Origin: Marimicrobium sp913061115
Lineage (GTDB): Bacteria > Pseudomonadota > Gammaproteobacteria > Pseudomonadales > Halieaceae
Direction of reading: 5' to 3'
Length of the DNA stretch: 64,000 nucleotides
Assembly: GCF_047729875.1 (NCBI RefSeq)
Contig: NZ_CP159826.1
Location: 1,054,001 to 1,118,000 of the forward strand
Shown here one piece after another: positions 25,443 through 34,070 of this stretch. The position numbers and the translations under genes were made by a program. The stretch's first letter is position 1, and the number at the start of each line of letters is the position of its first letter. The notes beneath the pieces were generated by a model, which saw only the letters and a list, made by a program, of their open reading frames with translations, was not told where the DNA came from and searched no databases.

Positions 25443-27074
25443 ATGGTGAAGCATATAGCTCGTCTTATGCTAAAGATGAAAAGTTGGTTCTTTATTGTCG
25501 TGGCAGGACTTTTTCTTGCCGTCTACATCGCACCAGTTTATTTTTCAGATTCAGGGACGTTTACTAGTTACCAGATCTACGATGTGGTGACAAAAGTAGA
25601 GCATCAACTGGACGCATTTCAAGATAAAAATGATGAAGACAGGAAGGTATTTGTCATCGATATTGACGAGTCTAGTCTTGCAGCATTGGCCTCCGAATAT
25701 GGTCGTTGGCCCTGGTCTAGATCAGTAATGGCTGAATTTATCGAATATCTTTCTATTGCTGAGCCTGCAGCAATTGGCATAGATGTCATTTACAGCGACC
25801 CGGATCTGAACGACATCGACGGTGATGAATATCTCAACGAAGTCGTCACATCACTGAGCAGCGTGTACTTGTCAGCTTTGAGATTGCCACAACATAACGA
25901 CAAGTTGTCAGCAATCAGAACCACTTTACTGCCAAACATTGATGCAAAAGAAAATATCAATGAAGATAGTACGGTTGCTATGTTGTTACCGTTTCTGTCT
26001 GGAGCGCTTGAATCGCAGCGTTTCGGGCTAACCAACTTTGCCCATTTGCTGACTGACGACGGTATTGTTAGGCATTATCCTGTCGCTATGGATCTGAATG
26101 GCTACCGCATTCCCAGCTTGGCTTCACAGTTAGCTAGGGCAACCGGTGTTCAGCTTCCCCGCGAGAACCAAATTTTATTGAACTATCTTTCTGCGAATGA
26201 AAACGTTGACGTGCTGAGCTTTAATGCCACCTTCACCCGCCTTAAAGCTGAAGATGAGGCCCTGCTAAAAAAACTCAATCAGGCAGTGGTGATTATTGGT
26301 TCGTCAGCACCTGGCCTTTTTGATATTAAAACCACCCCGATTTCGAATGAAACTCCGGGCGTCATAATTCTTGCTTCTGCGGTAGAAAATTTAATTAACA
26401 ACAATTGGTACCAAGAACTGAACTCTCTCCCGGGACTGTTCTTTTTAATACTGATGTTGTTATTTGGGTTGATTCGATTTATCAAGGGGTCCAGCGTCGA
26501 ATCAGCTGACGCAATCTTTATAGCTATGGACGGACTCGCTCTAGCCCTGGCAGCCATAATGCTTGTTGCCTCTAAAAACTTTGCAGATATTTCTTTTGCA
26601 AGTCATTTTGCACTGGCATTCTACATCGTATGTCGGGTTTTTCAGGTGATATATAACCAACAATTAAGACAAGGCCGGTTACTTATCGGTCACAAAGGAC
26701 ACGCTAAGTTAGATCTTGTCTGCGGTAGTTATCATTTTGAAACTGCACCTGGAAATTCCCATAAACTTAAGACTGCTCTTTATAAAAAGAGCCCATTCAT
26801 CGCTGTGTCATCCTCTATATTCGATACAGACGTTGGGCTTTTAGCTGAGTATGCGTCGCAAGGGGGGTTGTTTTACTCAATTGTGCCTGAAGGCGAGGGG
26901 GCGAAGGTGCAACAAGATATAGAGAGCGCTATCCAGAAATTTTCAATAGGAGAAAATAAGGTAATGTCCACCGTAGATCTTTTAACTTTACAAGAAAACA
27001 GTCTGTCTTCTTTAAGAGAGGTTCTGTCCGAAAAATTACCGCGACTGTTGCATTTAGCTAACGCAGGAAAATAA
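25443..27074 (+). CDS. CHASE2-domain membrane sensor without a recognisable output domain
   Basis: From ATG 25443 the product is 543 residues. One N-terminal membrane helix is followed by an extracytoplasmic CHASE2 domain (about 45-320): VFVIDIDESSLAALASEYGR, WPWSR, GIDVIYSDPD, TDDGIVRHYP, and INYL-like LLNYLS. Two or three membrane helices (about 330-410) lead to a 130-residue cytoplasmic tail (LLIGHKGHAKLDLVCGSYHF onwards) with no kinase, cyclase or GGDEF motif. CHASE2 usually senses ligands for such outputs, so the lack of one is notable. It heads an operon with the SH3b and M48 genes (18-bp gap). A fragment of a sister gene lies at 20443. Confidence 0.85.
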   Translation: MVKHIARLMLKMKSWFFIVVAGLFLAVYIAPVYFSDSGTFTSYQIYDVVTKVEHQLDAFQDKNDEDRKVFVIDIDESSLAALASEYGRWPWSRSVMAEFIEYLSIAEPAAIGIDVIYSDPDLNDIDGDEYLNEVVTSLSSVYLSALRLPQHNDKLSAIRTTLLPNIDAKENINEDSTVAMLLPFLSGALESQRFGLTNFAHLLTDDGIVRHYPVAMDLNGYRIPSLASQLARATGVQLPRENQILLNYLSANENVDVLSFNATFTRLKAEDEALLKKLNQAVVIIGSSAPGLFDIKTTPISNETPGVIILASAVENLINNNWYQELNSLPGLFFLILMLLFGLIRFIKGSSVESADAIFIAMDGLALALAAIMLVASKNFADISFASHFALAFYIVCRVFQVIYNQQLRQGRLLIGHKGHAKLDLVCGSYHFETAPGNSHKLKTALYKKSPFIAVSSSIFDTDVGLLAEYASQGGLFYSIVPEGEGAKVQQDIESAIQKFSIGENKVMSTVDLLTLQENSLSSLREVLSEKLPRLLHLANAGK

Positions 27075-27092
27075 CTAAAAAAAGGAAATAAC

Positions 27093-27569
27093 ATGAGTCT
27101 ATTAATGCAAGGAGTTCTTCTGGCCTCGTTGGCGGTAGTATTGGCCGCGAGCGCTCACGCTGAATTTACAATGAAGGAAACCAGTCTTATGTCAAAGGCA
27201 TCAAAAAAATCTGACATAATTGAGACGCTTTCCGCGGGCGAGGAGATCACCATACTCGGAAAAAAAGGGTTATGGTTGGAGGTCAGTACTGCTGATAAAA
27301 CCGGTTGGTTACGCAGACTAAATGTTAGCAGTACAAAACCTGTAAAAAAAGATGCTGAAGGCGCTGCTGGTGCTTTGACATCTGCTGTCTCGATCGGGTC
27401 AGGTCGGGCGGGGAGCGGCAATGTCGTGAGCTCAACCGGTGTGCGCGGTCTCGACAAAGACTCTCTGGCGGAAGCTGAGTTCGACGAGGAAGAGTTCAAC
27501 GAGTATGTTCAACTCGCTGTCTCAGCGAAAGAAGCCGAAGAATTCGCTATCGAAGGGGGACTCAAGTAA
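27093..27569 (+). CDS. Periplasmic SH3b-domain protein
   Basis: 158 residues. Signal peptide about 1-23 (ASAHA). A bacterial SH3 domain (about 24-80) has the usual pattern SKASKKSDIIETLSAGEEIT, then GKKGLWLEV and KTGWLRR. A Ser/Gly linker follows. The C-terminal helix starts with VRGLDKDSL and is Glu-rich. SH3b domains bind cell wall or proteins in the periplasm. The TAA overlaps the next ATG (TAATG), so it is translationally coupled to the peptidase. The AAAGGAAA ribosome site is good. Confidence 0.88.
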   Translation: MSLLMQGVLLASLAVVLAASAHAEFTMKETSLMSKASKKSDIIETLSAGEEITILGKKGLWLEVSTADKTGWLRRLNVSSTKPVKKDAEGAAGALTSAVSIGSGRAGSGNVVSSTGVRGLDKDSLAEAEFDEEEFNEYVQLAVSAKEAEEFAIEGGLK

Positions 27570-28429
27570 TGAAGATGAAATTTAAGTTTGCGGCATTAGC
27601 CGTCGTAGCGAGTGTATCAAGCGTATCTATGGCCTTTAACTTTGACATTAATACCGGCGTAAACATGCTGAAAAAGGTAGCAGAGAATAAGGCGCTTATT
27701 ACGGGATACACATATGATGAGGAACGCCAAATAGGCAGGCACTTATCTGGCAGCATTCTAGGAGCCTCTAAATTAGTTGATAACGCTGACCTCCAAAACT
27801 ATGTCAATAAAGTGGGCCTTTGGGTTGCATCCCAATCAGACCGACCAGATATTGACTGGGTTTTTGGTGTCATTGACAGTGAAAGTATCAACGCATTTGC
27901 CGCGCCCGGTGGGTATGTCTTGATTACAGTGGGGCTTTACAACGAGCTTCAGACGGAAGCGCAATTGGCGGCGGTACTAGGTCATGAGATTGCACATATA
28001 ACCGAGAACCATCATTTGAACTTGATACGAAAATCGATGTTGGTTAGTGAAGGTGGCGAATTAGCGAAGGACGCCGCCAAAGGAAGCGGCGGTATAGCGG
28101 AAGGTGTAATTCAAAACGCTCTCGGTTCTGGTGCTGAAATGATGGCTCGCGGTCTAGATAAGGACTCAGAATATACGGCTGATAACATTGGCATGGGGTT
28201 TGCTGAAAAGGCGGGTTACACTCCAATCGGTATGGCAGAAGTTGCAATGACGCTCGCAAACAAGCCATTAGACGACTCGGGAATGACTCTCCTCTTTTCA
28301 ACACATCCAAGCCCTCAAGACCGACTTGAGAGCCTCGATATTGCTATGGAAACGGATGATATTCTCGACTCACTCGATAATCCAGACCTAGCGTCACGTT
28401 TTTCCGAACACGCTGTAGTGGCCGAGTAA
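27569..28429 (+). CDS. M48-family zinc metallopeptidase, periplasmic
   Basis: 286 residues. Signal peptide about 1-22. The zinc site HEIAH is at 139-143 (AVLGHEIAHITENHH), with the third ligand Glu201 in DKDSEYTADNIG. The core VIDSESINAFAAPGGYVLIT is typical of BepA/LoiP-like peptidases; the helix SMLVSEGGELAKDAAKGSGG and TLLFSTHPSPQDRLE complete the family. No TPR repeats as in BepA, and no lipobox. Expected to degrade misfolded or specific envelope proteins. The context suggests control by the CHASE2 sensor and SH3b protein (inference). Confidence 0.92.
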   Translation: MKMKFKFAALAVVASVSSVSMAFNFDINTGVNMLKKVAENKALITGYTYDEERQIGRHLSGSILGASKLVDNADLQNYVNKVGLWVASQSDRPDIDWVFGVIDSESINAFAAPGGYVLITVGLYNELQTEAQLAAVLGHEIAHITENHHLNLIRKSMLVSEGGELAKDAAKGSGGIAEGVIQNALGSGAEMMARGLDKDSEYTADNIGMGFAEKAGYTPIGMAEVAMTLANKPLDDSGMTLLFSTHPSPQDRLESLDIAMETDDILDSLDNPDLASRFSEHAVVAE

Positions 28430-28627
28430 ATTTAGAAAAATTTTAGTGGGGCAGTTTAGAGATCTCCTCTGAGGAGCCTGCAGTTAAAGCGCCGGGCTCT
28501 GTTTGCACTGCAATATCCGTATCTTTGTAGGCGGGATGGGCAGTTTAAAGGCGCATGCAACGCACATGGAAATCGTAATGGCGTCATCGCCACTGCGATA
28601 TATCTAAATTAGGATGGAGATATTATA

Positions 28628-29311
28628 GTGGAAAAAACAGTACGTTTTGGCAACGTGGGCGAATCTATCGGTGCAGGCTGCGTACTTGCAGTAATGTTTG
28701 GTTTCTGTGCTTGGTTGGCGTTTTATTTATTATCATCTTCAGATGGCTGGGGTTTTTGGAGTGTGATGGCGACAATAGGAGCGGTTATTTTTGGTGCAAT
28801 GCTCTATTTTTTTCCCACTTTGGTAGCGTTTGATGTTTCTGGTAGAATCGAAGAAGTTAAAGAAATAAGGGACTGTTACCCAGAAGTTGGAATATATAAA
28901 GAAATTACAGTCTCACATCAGTATTTTTGGATTATCTTTATAGGAAATCTTTTTTTTGGTGCTACAGGGGTTGTATGGCTCGTACTGTTTTTTTGGGCGC
29001 ATGCTCCAGGAACGGTAATCATCCCAGATGTGATCGTGACTAAGATCAAAGAAAAAAATCAACCCGATAAAGAATTAAAACCAGAGTCTGATCTCGAATC
29101 AAAACCAGAAGCAGAGCCAGAAATAGAACCTGCTCTCGAATTTGGGACGAGGACTTATGCGTTCCAGTGTGAAGGCTGCGGGGCCAAGGATTCAGTTTCA
29201 ATCAAGACGAAGACTGCGACTGCCGGCCCTGCTGGCGTAACCCGGGGAGAAACCATCGATGTGGATAGCGCGACTTCGTGTCAGTATTGCGGGACGAGTC
29301 ACTACCTCTGA
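28628..29311 (+). CDS. Membrane protein with the same zinc-ribbon cassette as the gene at 22912
   Basis: 227 residues from GTG 28628 (AGGATGGAG ribosome site). Two helices at about 15-70 and another pair at about 95-130 are followed by a Glu/Pro/Lys linker (PESDLESKPEAEPEIEPA). The C-terminal cassette is FGTRTYAFQCEGCG ... TSCQYCGTSH. The cassette is highly similar at DNA level to 23590-23757, while the N-terminal parts differ. That points to cassette exchange between membrane proteins. Function unknown. Confidence 0.75.
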   Translation: MEKTVRFGNVGESIGAGCVLAVMFGFCAWLAFYLLSSSDGWGFWSVMATIGAVIFGAMLYFFPTLVAFDVSGRIEEVKEIRDCYPEVGIYKEITVSHQYFWIIFIGNLFFGATGVVWLVLFFWAHAPGTVIIPDVIVTKIKEKNQPDKELKPESDLESKPEAEPEIEPALEFGTRTYAFQCEGCGAKDSVSIKTKTATAGPAGVTRGETIDVDSATSCQYCGTSHYL

Positions 29312-29453
29312 GTATTCGAGACGGGGCCCTGCTTGTCATCGGATTTCCAAGAGTGAGTGCCCGCACTGTGAATTTAGGTGACTACGTTAGTAGGGGTCTT
29401 TACCCTTACCGAGGGCCAATTTTACATGATGAGCAACAACTGGGAGTAAAGCG

Positions 29454-29804
29454 GTGAGTAAGAAAATTGAGTGTGAAAAGTGTGATGGACAAATGAAAAA
29501 GTCTAGCTACAAGCAGGATGAGGGCGACGTGCAAGGCATTTTTACCTTGTTTGGGAGTGTGATGAGTTTCGGTATCGGGTCGGTACTTGCTTTGATTGCA
29601 TACGCCGGGGTTACCAAATTGAACGATCCCAACTACGCACCAGGTGCTGCGAATGGTGTGAGATTTTTTGATTACACTCCTGAGGGGGTAGCAATCACTG
29701 CTTCTGTTGCACTATTCTTTTTCTACGTGACATTTTCCAGCAACAAGAAAGAAGTTGCTATACAAAAGTGTCAAGACTGTGGACACTTTTACGAGATTAA
29801 GTAG
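29454..29804 (+). CDS. Small zinc-ribbon membrane protein
   Basis: 116 residues from GTG 29454 (GGGAGTAAAG upstream). Zinc-binding pairs sit at both ends: CEKCDG at the start and CQDCGHFYEI at the end. Between them are two membrane helices (about 28-50 and 75-98), so both halves of the ribbon lie on one side of the membrane. No known family recognised. It ends 100 bp before the IS3 element. Confidence 0.65.
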   Translation: MSKKIECEKCDGQMKKSSYKQDEGDVQGIFTLFGSVMSFGIGSVLALIAYAGVTKLNDPNYAPGAANGVRFFDYTPEGVAITASVALFFFYVTFSSNKKEVAIQKCQDCGHFYEIK

Positions 29805-29923
29805 GGAAAATGAACAGATACCATCACCGGAGGACCAAACAAACCAAAGAGACAGAAAGTATAGGACAAATAAACGGCCTGTTGAGATTAAATTTCTTGA
29901 CTGATTGGACTTCCCAGACTTTG

Positions 29924-30745
29924 TTAGACACTTTCTAGCCGAGAAAAATAGTCTTTTTCAAACTGCACTGGAGAAACGCCTCCCGTGTGACTGTGTCGCT
30001 TCACCGGATTGTAAAACATCTCGATAAAATTAAATATCTCTGTCTTCGCATCATCGCGCGTTGAGTATATCTTACGTTGCGTCACTCGTTTTTTAAAAGT
30101 CGCAAAGAAGCTCTCATCTACGGCGTTGTCATGACAATTTCCACGGCGACTCATAGAGGGCTCCAGATTGTTTGAGGCTAAAAACGAGAGATAGTCAGCA
30201 CTTCCGTATTGGCTTCCTTGGTCGCTATGAACTAATACGCCCCCCTTGGGTTGTCTCTGCCACACTGCCATCATCGACGCTCGAATGACTAAGTGCCGAT
30301 CAATATTTTTATCCATCGACCAACCAATAATGCGACGGGAGAATAAATCGAGTACGGTTGCAACGTACAAAAAACCTTCGTGTGTGCGGACGTAAGTAAT
30401 GTCACTCACCCACGCCTGATTCGGCATACCTGGACTAAACTCTCTGTTTAGAACGTTATCAGCAATACTGCCCAACTTACCGCCTTTGATGTAACGGCGT
30501 TTATAGCCTATTTGCGCTTTGAGCTTGTTTTCTCCCATGATTCGGGCAACGCGGTGAACACTGCACGCTTCACCGCCATCAAGAAGATCTCGATGAATCC
30601 AAGGGCTACCGTAGGTACCACCGCTGGCAATGTAGAATTCCTTGATCCGCTTTAGCAATCGCTGATCTTCAACAGCGTGATTGGATAATGGTTTATCCAG
30701 CCACGCATAAAAGCCGCTGCGATGTATTCTAAAAATACGACACAT
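29924..30745 (-). CDS. IS3-family transposase OrfB (DDE catalytic part)
   Basis: 273 residues from the first ATG; the true product is an OrfAB fusion made by -1 frameshifting in orfA. Reading upstream of the ATG in this frame gives VKYAFIRDHRPEFSIQAM, as in family members. Contains the HTH_21-like start (CRIFRIHRSGFYAWLDKP) and the rve integrase core: DITYVRTHEGFLYVA (D), VLVHSDQGSQYGS (D) and DNAVDESFFATFK (E). Catalytic triad is complete, so the element may be active. Confidence 0.93.
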   Translation of the reverse strand: MCRIFRIHRSGFYAWLDKPLSNHAVEDQRLLKRIKEFYIASGGTYGSPWIHRDLLDGGEACSVHRVARIMGENKLKAQIGYKRRYIKGGKLGSIADNVLNREFSPGMPNQAWVSDITYVRTHEGFLYVATVLDLFSRRIIGWSMDKNIDRHLVIRASMMAVWQRQPKGGVLVHSDQGSQYGSADYLSFLASNNLEPSMSRRGNCHDNAVDESFFATFKKRVTQRKIYSTRDDAKTEIFNFIEMFYNPVKRHSHTGGVSPVQFEKDYFSRLESV

Positions 30746-30792
30746 GGCTTGAATAGAAAATTCAGGACGATGATCACGAATGAATGCGTACT

Positions 30793-31077
30793 TTACTCGT
30801 GGTCTCTGGCAAAGTACGCGGCGGCCTTTTTTAGGATATCGCGCTCCTCAGTCATTCGCCGCAAGTCAGCCTTGAGTCGCGCGTTCTCAGTTTCGAGATC
30901 CGCCTTGCCGGCCTGGCCGGGGTTGGCTTTGCCGTACTTCTTGATCCAGGCATAAAGGCTGTGAGTGGTCGTGCCGAGTCTTTGCGCAACATCAGCTACA
31001 GAATAGCCTCGCTCAGAGACCTGTTTAACCGCTTCTTGCTTGAACTCGTCTGTGTATCGCTTGCCTCTCATAAACAC
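30793..31077 (-). CDS. IS3-family transposase OrfA (helix-turn-helix)
   Basis: 94 residues. HTH of the transposase_8 type (YTDEFKQEAVKQVSERGYSV) and a leucine-zipper-like helix (LETENARLKADLRRMTEERD). The slippery heptamer A AAA AAG lies at 30826-30832 (minus strand) within the ILKKA codons. It is the usual site for -1 frameshifting to produce the OrfAB transposase. Confidence 0.93.
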   Translation of the reverse strand: MFMRGKRYTDEFKQEAVKQVSERGYSVADVAQRLGTTTHSLYAWIKKYGKANPGQAGKADLETENARLKADLRRMTEERDILKKAAAYFARDHE

Positions 31078-31175
31078 CTCTCATAGAGTTAGATTCTAAC
31101 GCTATTAGGTGTCTAGTAAACTCTGGGAAGTTCACTTCGCGATGGTCTGGCTGATAGATTGCTTACTTACTTGCT

Positions 31176-32792
31176 CTACGGCTGAGTGGGCACGGGTTCA
31201 GCCCGCTCCGGAGCGGCTACTTTTTCTGTATTTGCCTTACGAATACTGTCTCTTATGGCGTGCCTCCACTCACGCCGTCGCTGAGCACCCAAATTTTGCG
31301 TCGTCATAAACTCTGCTAGTGCTTTTGGCTCGGCCCTGCTGTTAAAAGCATTCAGTGCTGGATCTTGTGTCTCTCGCATCCATGTCGCCATCAAAAATCT
31401 TAGGTCGGTAAGTTCTTTTTGATATTTGGGGTCGGCGATAAGGTTAACGAGGCAGTCTGGATCCGCTTGTACATCATACAACTCCTCTACCACGCGGTAT
31501 GTTAGGAGCTCTAATCTGCTGGCAATCTTTTCATCTTTCTCTGCCAGCTCCACCATGCGCTTGTAGGTGTTCATGTGCATGGTGGCTGAAGCCATGCGGC
31601 GTTTCCCATTGGACTAGGGATTAAAGATATAAAGAAAGCGTTTAGTTTCAATTGCTCGCATCGGGGTGCGCTCGCCAGACGAGTTTTCAGCATATTCCTT
31701 GAATATTCTGTCCCACCCATCTTGAGATTCCCCACGCATCAGCGGTAGCAAGGAACGCCCTTGAATACCCTTGGGGATTTGGGCGCCAACCGAATCCAGT
31801 AGTGTAGGCAGAATATCGATGGCTGACACCATATGAACATCGTCAACCGTATTTTCCTGGACAATGCCGGGCCACCGAAAAATGAGAGGCGTGAGCGTAC
31901 TGTGGTGATAAAGCTGAGTTTTTACAAAGGGAAAGGGCATTCCGTGATCTGAAAGAAACATAACCAGTGTATTGTCGGCTTCGCCGGACGCCTGCAGTGC
32001 TGCCAAGATCTCGCCCACCGCATCATCGGCACGTCTTACCGTTGAGTAGTAATGAGCGAGCTCTTGGCGGACAATCGGATCATCAACCAGATAGGGTGGC
32101 ACGTATACCTCATCGGGTGTAAAAATTCGTGAAGGGACGAATGGATCTTCCACCGGCTCGCCCCTTCTGTTTAGACCATAGAATGGCAAGTGTGGGTCGC
32201 TCACATTGATTAGCAACGAAAAGGGTTTTCCCGCTAATTTTGCCGCCGCAATTCCCCGTGCGGTGGAAACACCAAATGAGATAGGGTCTTTCCGATGCAG
32301 TAGATCGCCAGTTGGCAGACTATCCAAGACTAAATCCCATGGATAAGGAGAATAGGGCGTAGAACCGGGGACTTTATGGCGAATCGCGGTGAAGTAACCT
32401 GCCTCTTGCATTAAGTCTGACAGTGTCAGATATCCTGGGTTCGCTACCTGATAGAAACCTTCAACTTTGTTGGAATGAGGGTACCGCCCGGACCACATGA
32501 CATTGCGTGATGGCGTGCAGTTTGCGACCTGCACGTGTGCTTTTTCAAATCGGATGCCCTGGCTTGCCAGCTGATCAATATTGGGTGTTGTGCCGGGTAC
32601 AACCGCGCCGAATGCACCCACCGAGTCAGCATTCATATCATCAACGATGATCAACAAGAGATTTGGCTTAGCTACGCCCGCCGGACTGAAATATGCGCAC
32701 ACCAGTGCGACCAGAAGCGCTGAGATAAGTCGATGCCGTTCTCTCAAGGGTGCGGATAGTATGTCGGCAATTGACTTCACGCAGGCTTGCAA
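31176..32792 (-). pseudogene. Secreted sulfatase split by an in-frame amber codon
   Basis: The frame runs 538 codons with one internal TAG at 31614-31616. The first part (392 aa) has a signal peptide, metal ligands DD at 51-52 and the formylglycine signature Cys92 in NCTPSR. After the stop the same frame continues as SNGKRRMASATMHMNTYKRM and on to the end. Sulfatases of this N-sulfoglucosamine-sulfatase-like group have Trp at the stop position (FNPWSxGxR), and TAG is one base from TGG. The C-terminal subdomain is therefore lost unless the codon is read through. Substrate would be a sulfated sugar or similar ester in the periplasm. Confidence 0.85.
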
Positions 32793-33529
32793 ATCATATA
32801 GTGCTGAACAGATTTTTCGGGATCGTTGAGTGATTCAACTTCCCAGCCAGTGTCTTGGACCAAGCGCAAGGCATTTTCTCTGGAATACACGGCACGCAAC
32901 AGAGGCTTTCCTGGCACCCAATCGACGAAGTCAGCAGGCGGAGTAAGAGCAGCATCTTTCTCCAGCATTGCGGCCTCGATATAAGGACGCATGCTATCAA
33001 CAAAACCATGCCCTCCGTCGGTTAGCTCATTGACAAACAAACTAAAAAAAATTCTTCCCTCGGGTCTTATGTAGCGTCGAAGCACCTGCAGCATGCTTAC
33101 ATAGTCGTGCGGGGCCAGGTGGGTGAAGACCGAGAATAAGCAAATTAAATCAAAGCCTTCTTCTTGAGCTGGTAGTCGGGTGTTGGCCGATAACGGTTTC
33201 CCCTCCGGGTTGTACATTTCATTGTGTGTATCAGAGGGAAAAAAAGTAAAACGATCATCGGTCACATTGACCTTAAGGAATTCAATAAGCGGTGTGTGGA
33301 CATCTATGCCCACGTAGCTCCTTACTGGTAACTCCCTGTCGAGTATTGCCTGCACCAGCTTTGTACCACAACCCATATCCAGGACGTCGGTCTCGGCCAG
33401 GGTAGCTTTGCCCAGATTGCGACACATGAGTTGTATCAAGTCATAACCAGATTCTACGGACTCGACTTCGTTGTCCGCCTTGCCTCCGCGTCGAAACTCT
33501 CGCGGAACACTTAATCTTAAATTGGACAT
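32777..33529 (-). CDS. SAM-dependent methyltransferase (class I)
   Basis: 250 residues. Rossmann-fold motifs are visible: VLDMGCGTKLVQAIL (motif I), SYVGIDVHTPLIEFL (motif II acidic residue), FDLICLFSVFTHLAPHDYVS (post-motif) and LRRYIRPEGRIFFSLF. Its stop lies 16 bp inside the start of the sulfatase gene on the same strand, so the two were probably coupled. Substrate unknown; a role in surface glycan modification is possible from context only. Confidence 0.85.
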   Translation of the reverse strand: MSNLRLSVPREFRRGGKADNEVESVESGYDLIQLMCRNLGKATLAETDVLDMGCGTKLVQAILDRELPVRSYVGIDVHTPLIEFLKVNVTDDRFTFFPSDTHNEMYNPEGKPLSANTRLPAQEEGFDLICLFSVFTHLAPHDYVSMLQVLRRYIRPEGRIFFSLFVNELTDGGHGFVDSMRPYIEAAMLEKDAALTPPADFVDWVPGKPLLRAVYSRENALRLVQDTGWEVESLNDPEKSVQHYMICKPA

Positions 33530-33595
33530 TAAATATGCTCCGGTAAGTTTTTTATAATGTCTAGAAAATATTTAATGTGCGAGCTAAGCAATATA

Positions 33596-33934
33596 TTACC
33601 CCATTACCGCCTGCATAGCAGCAGATCTGTATTGGCGGCGTCCCACCCTTTTTTCAATAGAGCGATGTACCCTAAGGCAGTTTTTCACGAGGCGTAAGCC
33701 CGTAGCGTAGGCCAGGAAAAAACAACCCCACGGGTCTGACGTCAACATATCGCGCATTATCGACGATTGAAGTTGCTGTCTCGCCATTCTGTATTCACAC
33801 AGCAAACGCATTGTTGTTAGGTTCGATAAAAGTGAAACCTCTACCGCCAGATTAGCCAAATATTCATTGATGACGGTGAGGAGCCTGAGCGTCCCAGAGG
33901 TGGGCTCACTACGCGAACCCTTGTCTGTGAACAT
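33596..33934 (-). CDS. Possible helical protein of unknown function (112 aa)
   Basis: An open frame predicted mostly helical (LRLLTVINEYLANLAVEVSL, then DPWGCFFLAYATGLRLV). No ribosome site before the ATG and no family recognised. It might be a divergent phasin-like or regulatory protein, or not a gene. It fills the 540-bp gap between methyltransferase and acyl-CoA ligase; nothing else is seen there. Confidence 0.3.
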   Translation of the reverse strand: MFTDKGSRSEPTSGTLRLLTVINEYLANLAVEVSLLSNLTTMRLLCEYRMARQQLQSSIMRDMLTSDPWGCFFLAYATGLRLVKNCLRVHRSIEKRVGRRQYRSAAMQAVMG

Positions 33935-34070
33935 TTGAATGCAGCTTTCGGAAGGCTGTGATGAAGAAAATTTCCTTGCGGGCAGATTTACCCGACAACG
34001 CTAGGCTAGTAGACTAGCCATCTCTCCTTCTCAACGGCTGGAGCTCTAATAATCAATAGGAGAACACTCC

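Larger units (their letters stand above)
29906..31136 (-). mobile_element. IS3-family insertion sequence (1,231 bp)
   Basis: Ends are imperfect inverted repeats: left TGGACTTCCCAGACTTTGTT, right (reverse complement) TGAACTTCCCAGAGTTTACT, both continuing into TAGACAC. The element has overlapping orfA and orfB on the minus strand with a frameshift site. No clear target duplication flanks it (GAT on the left, CTT on the right). It lies just 3' of the sulfatase gene and marks roughly the right edge of the accessory island. Confidence 0.9.

Noticed and set aside
16850..31136. A complete prophage
   Set aside because: An integrase is present, but no capsid, terminase, portal, tail or lysis genes are seen; the region is an island of membrane and relic genes.
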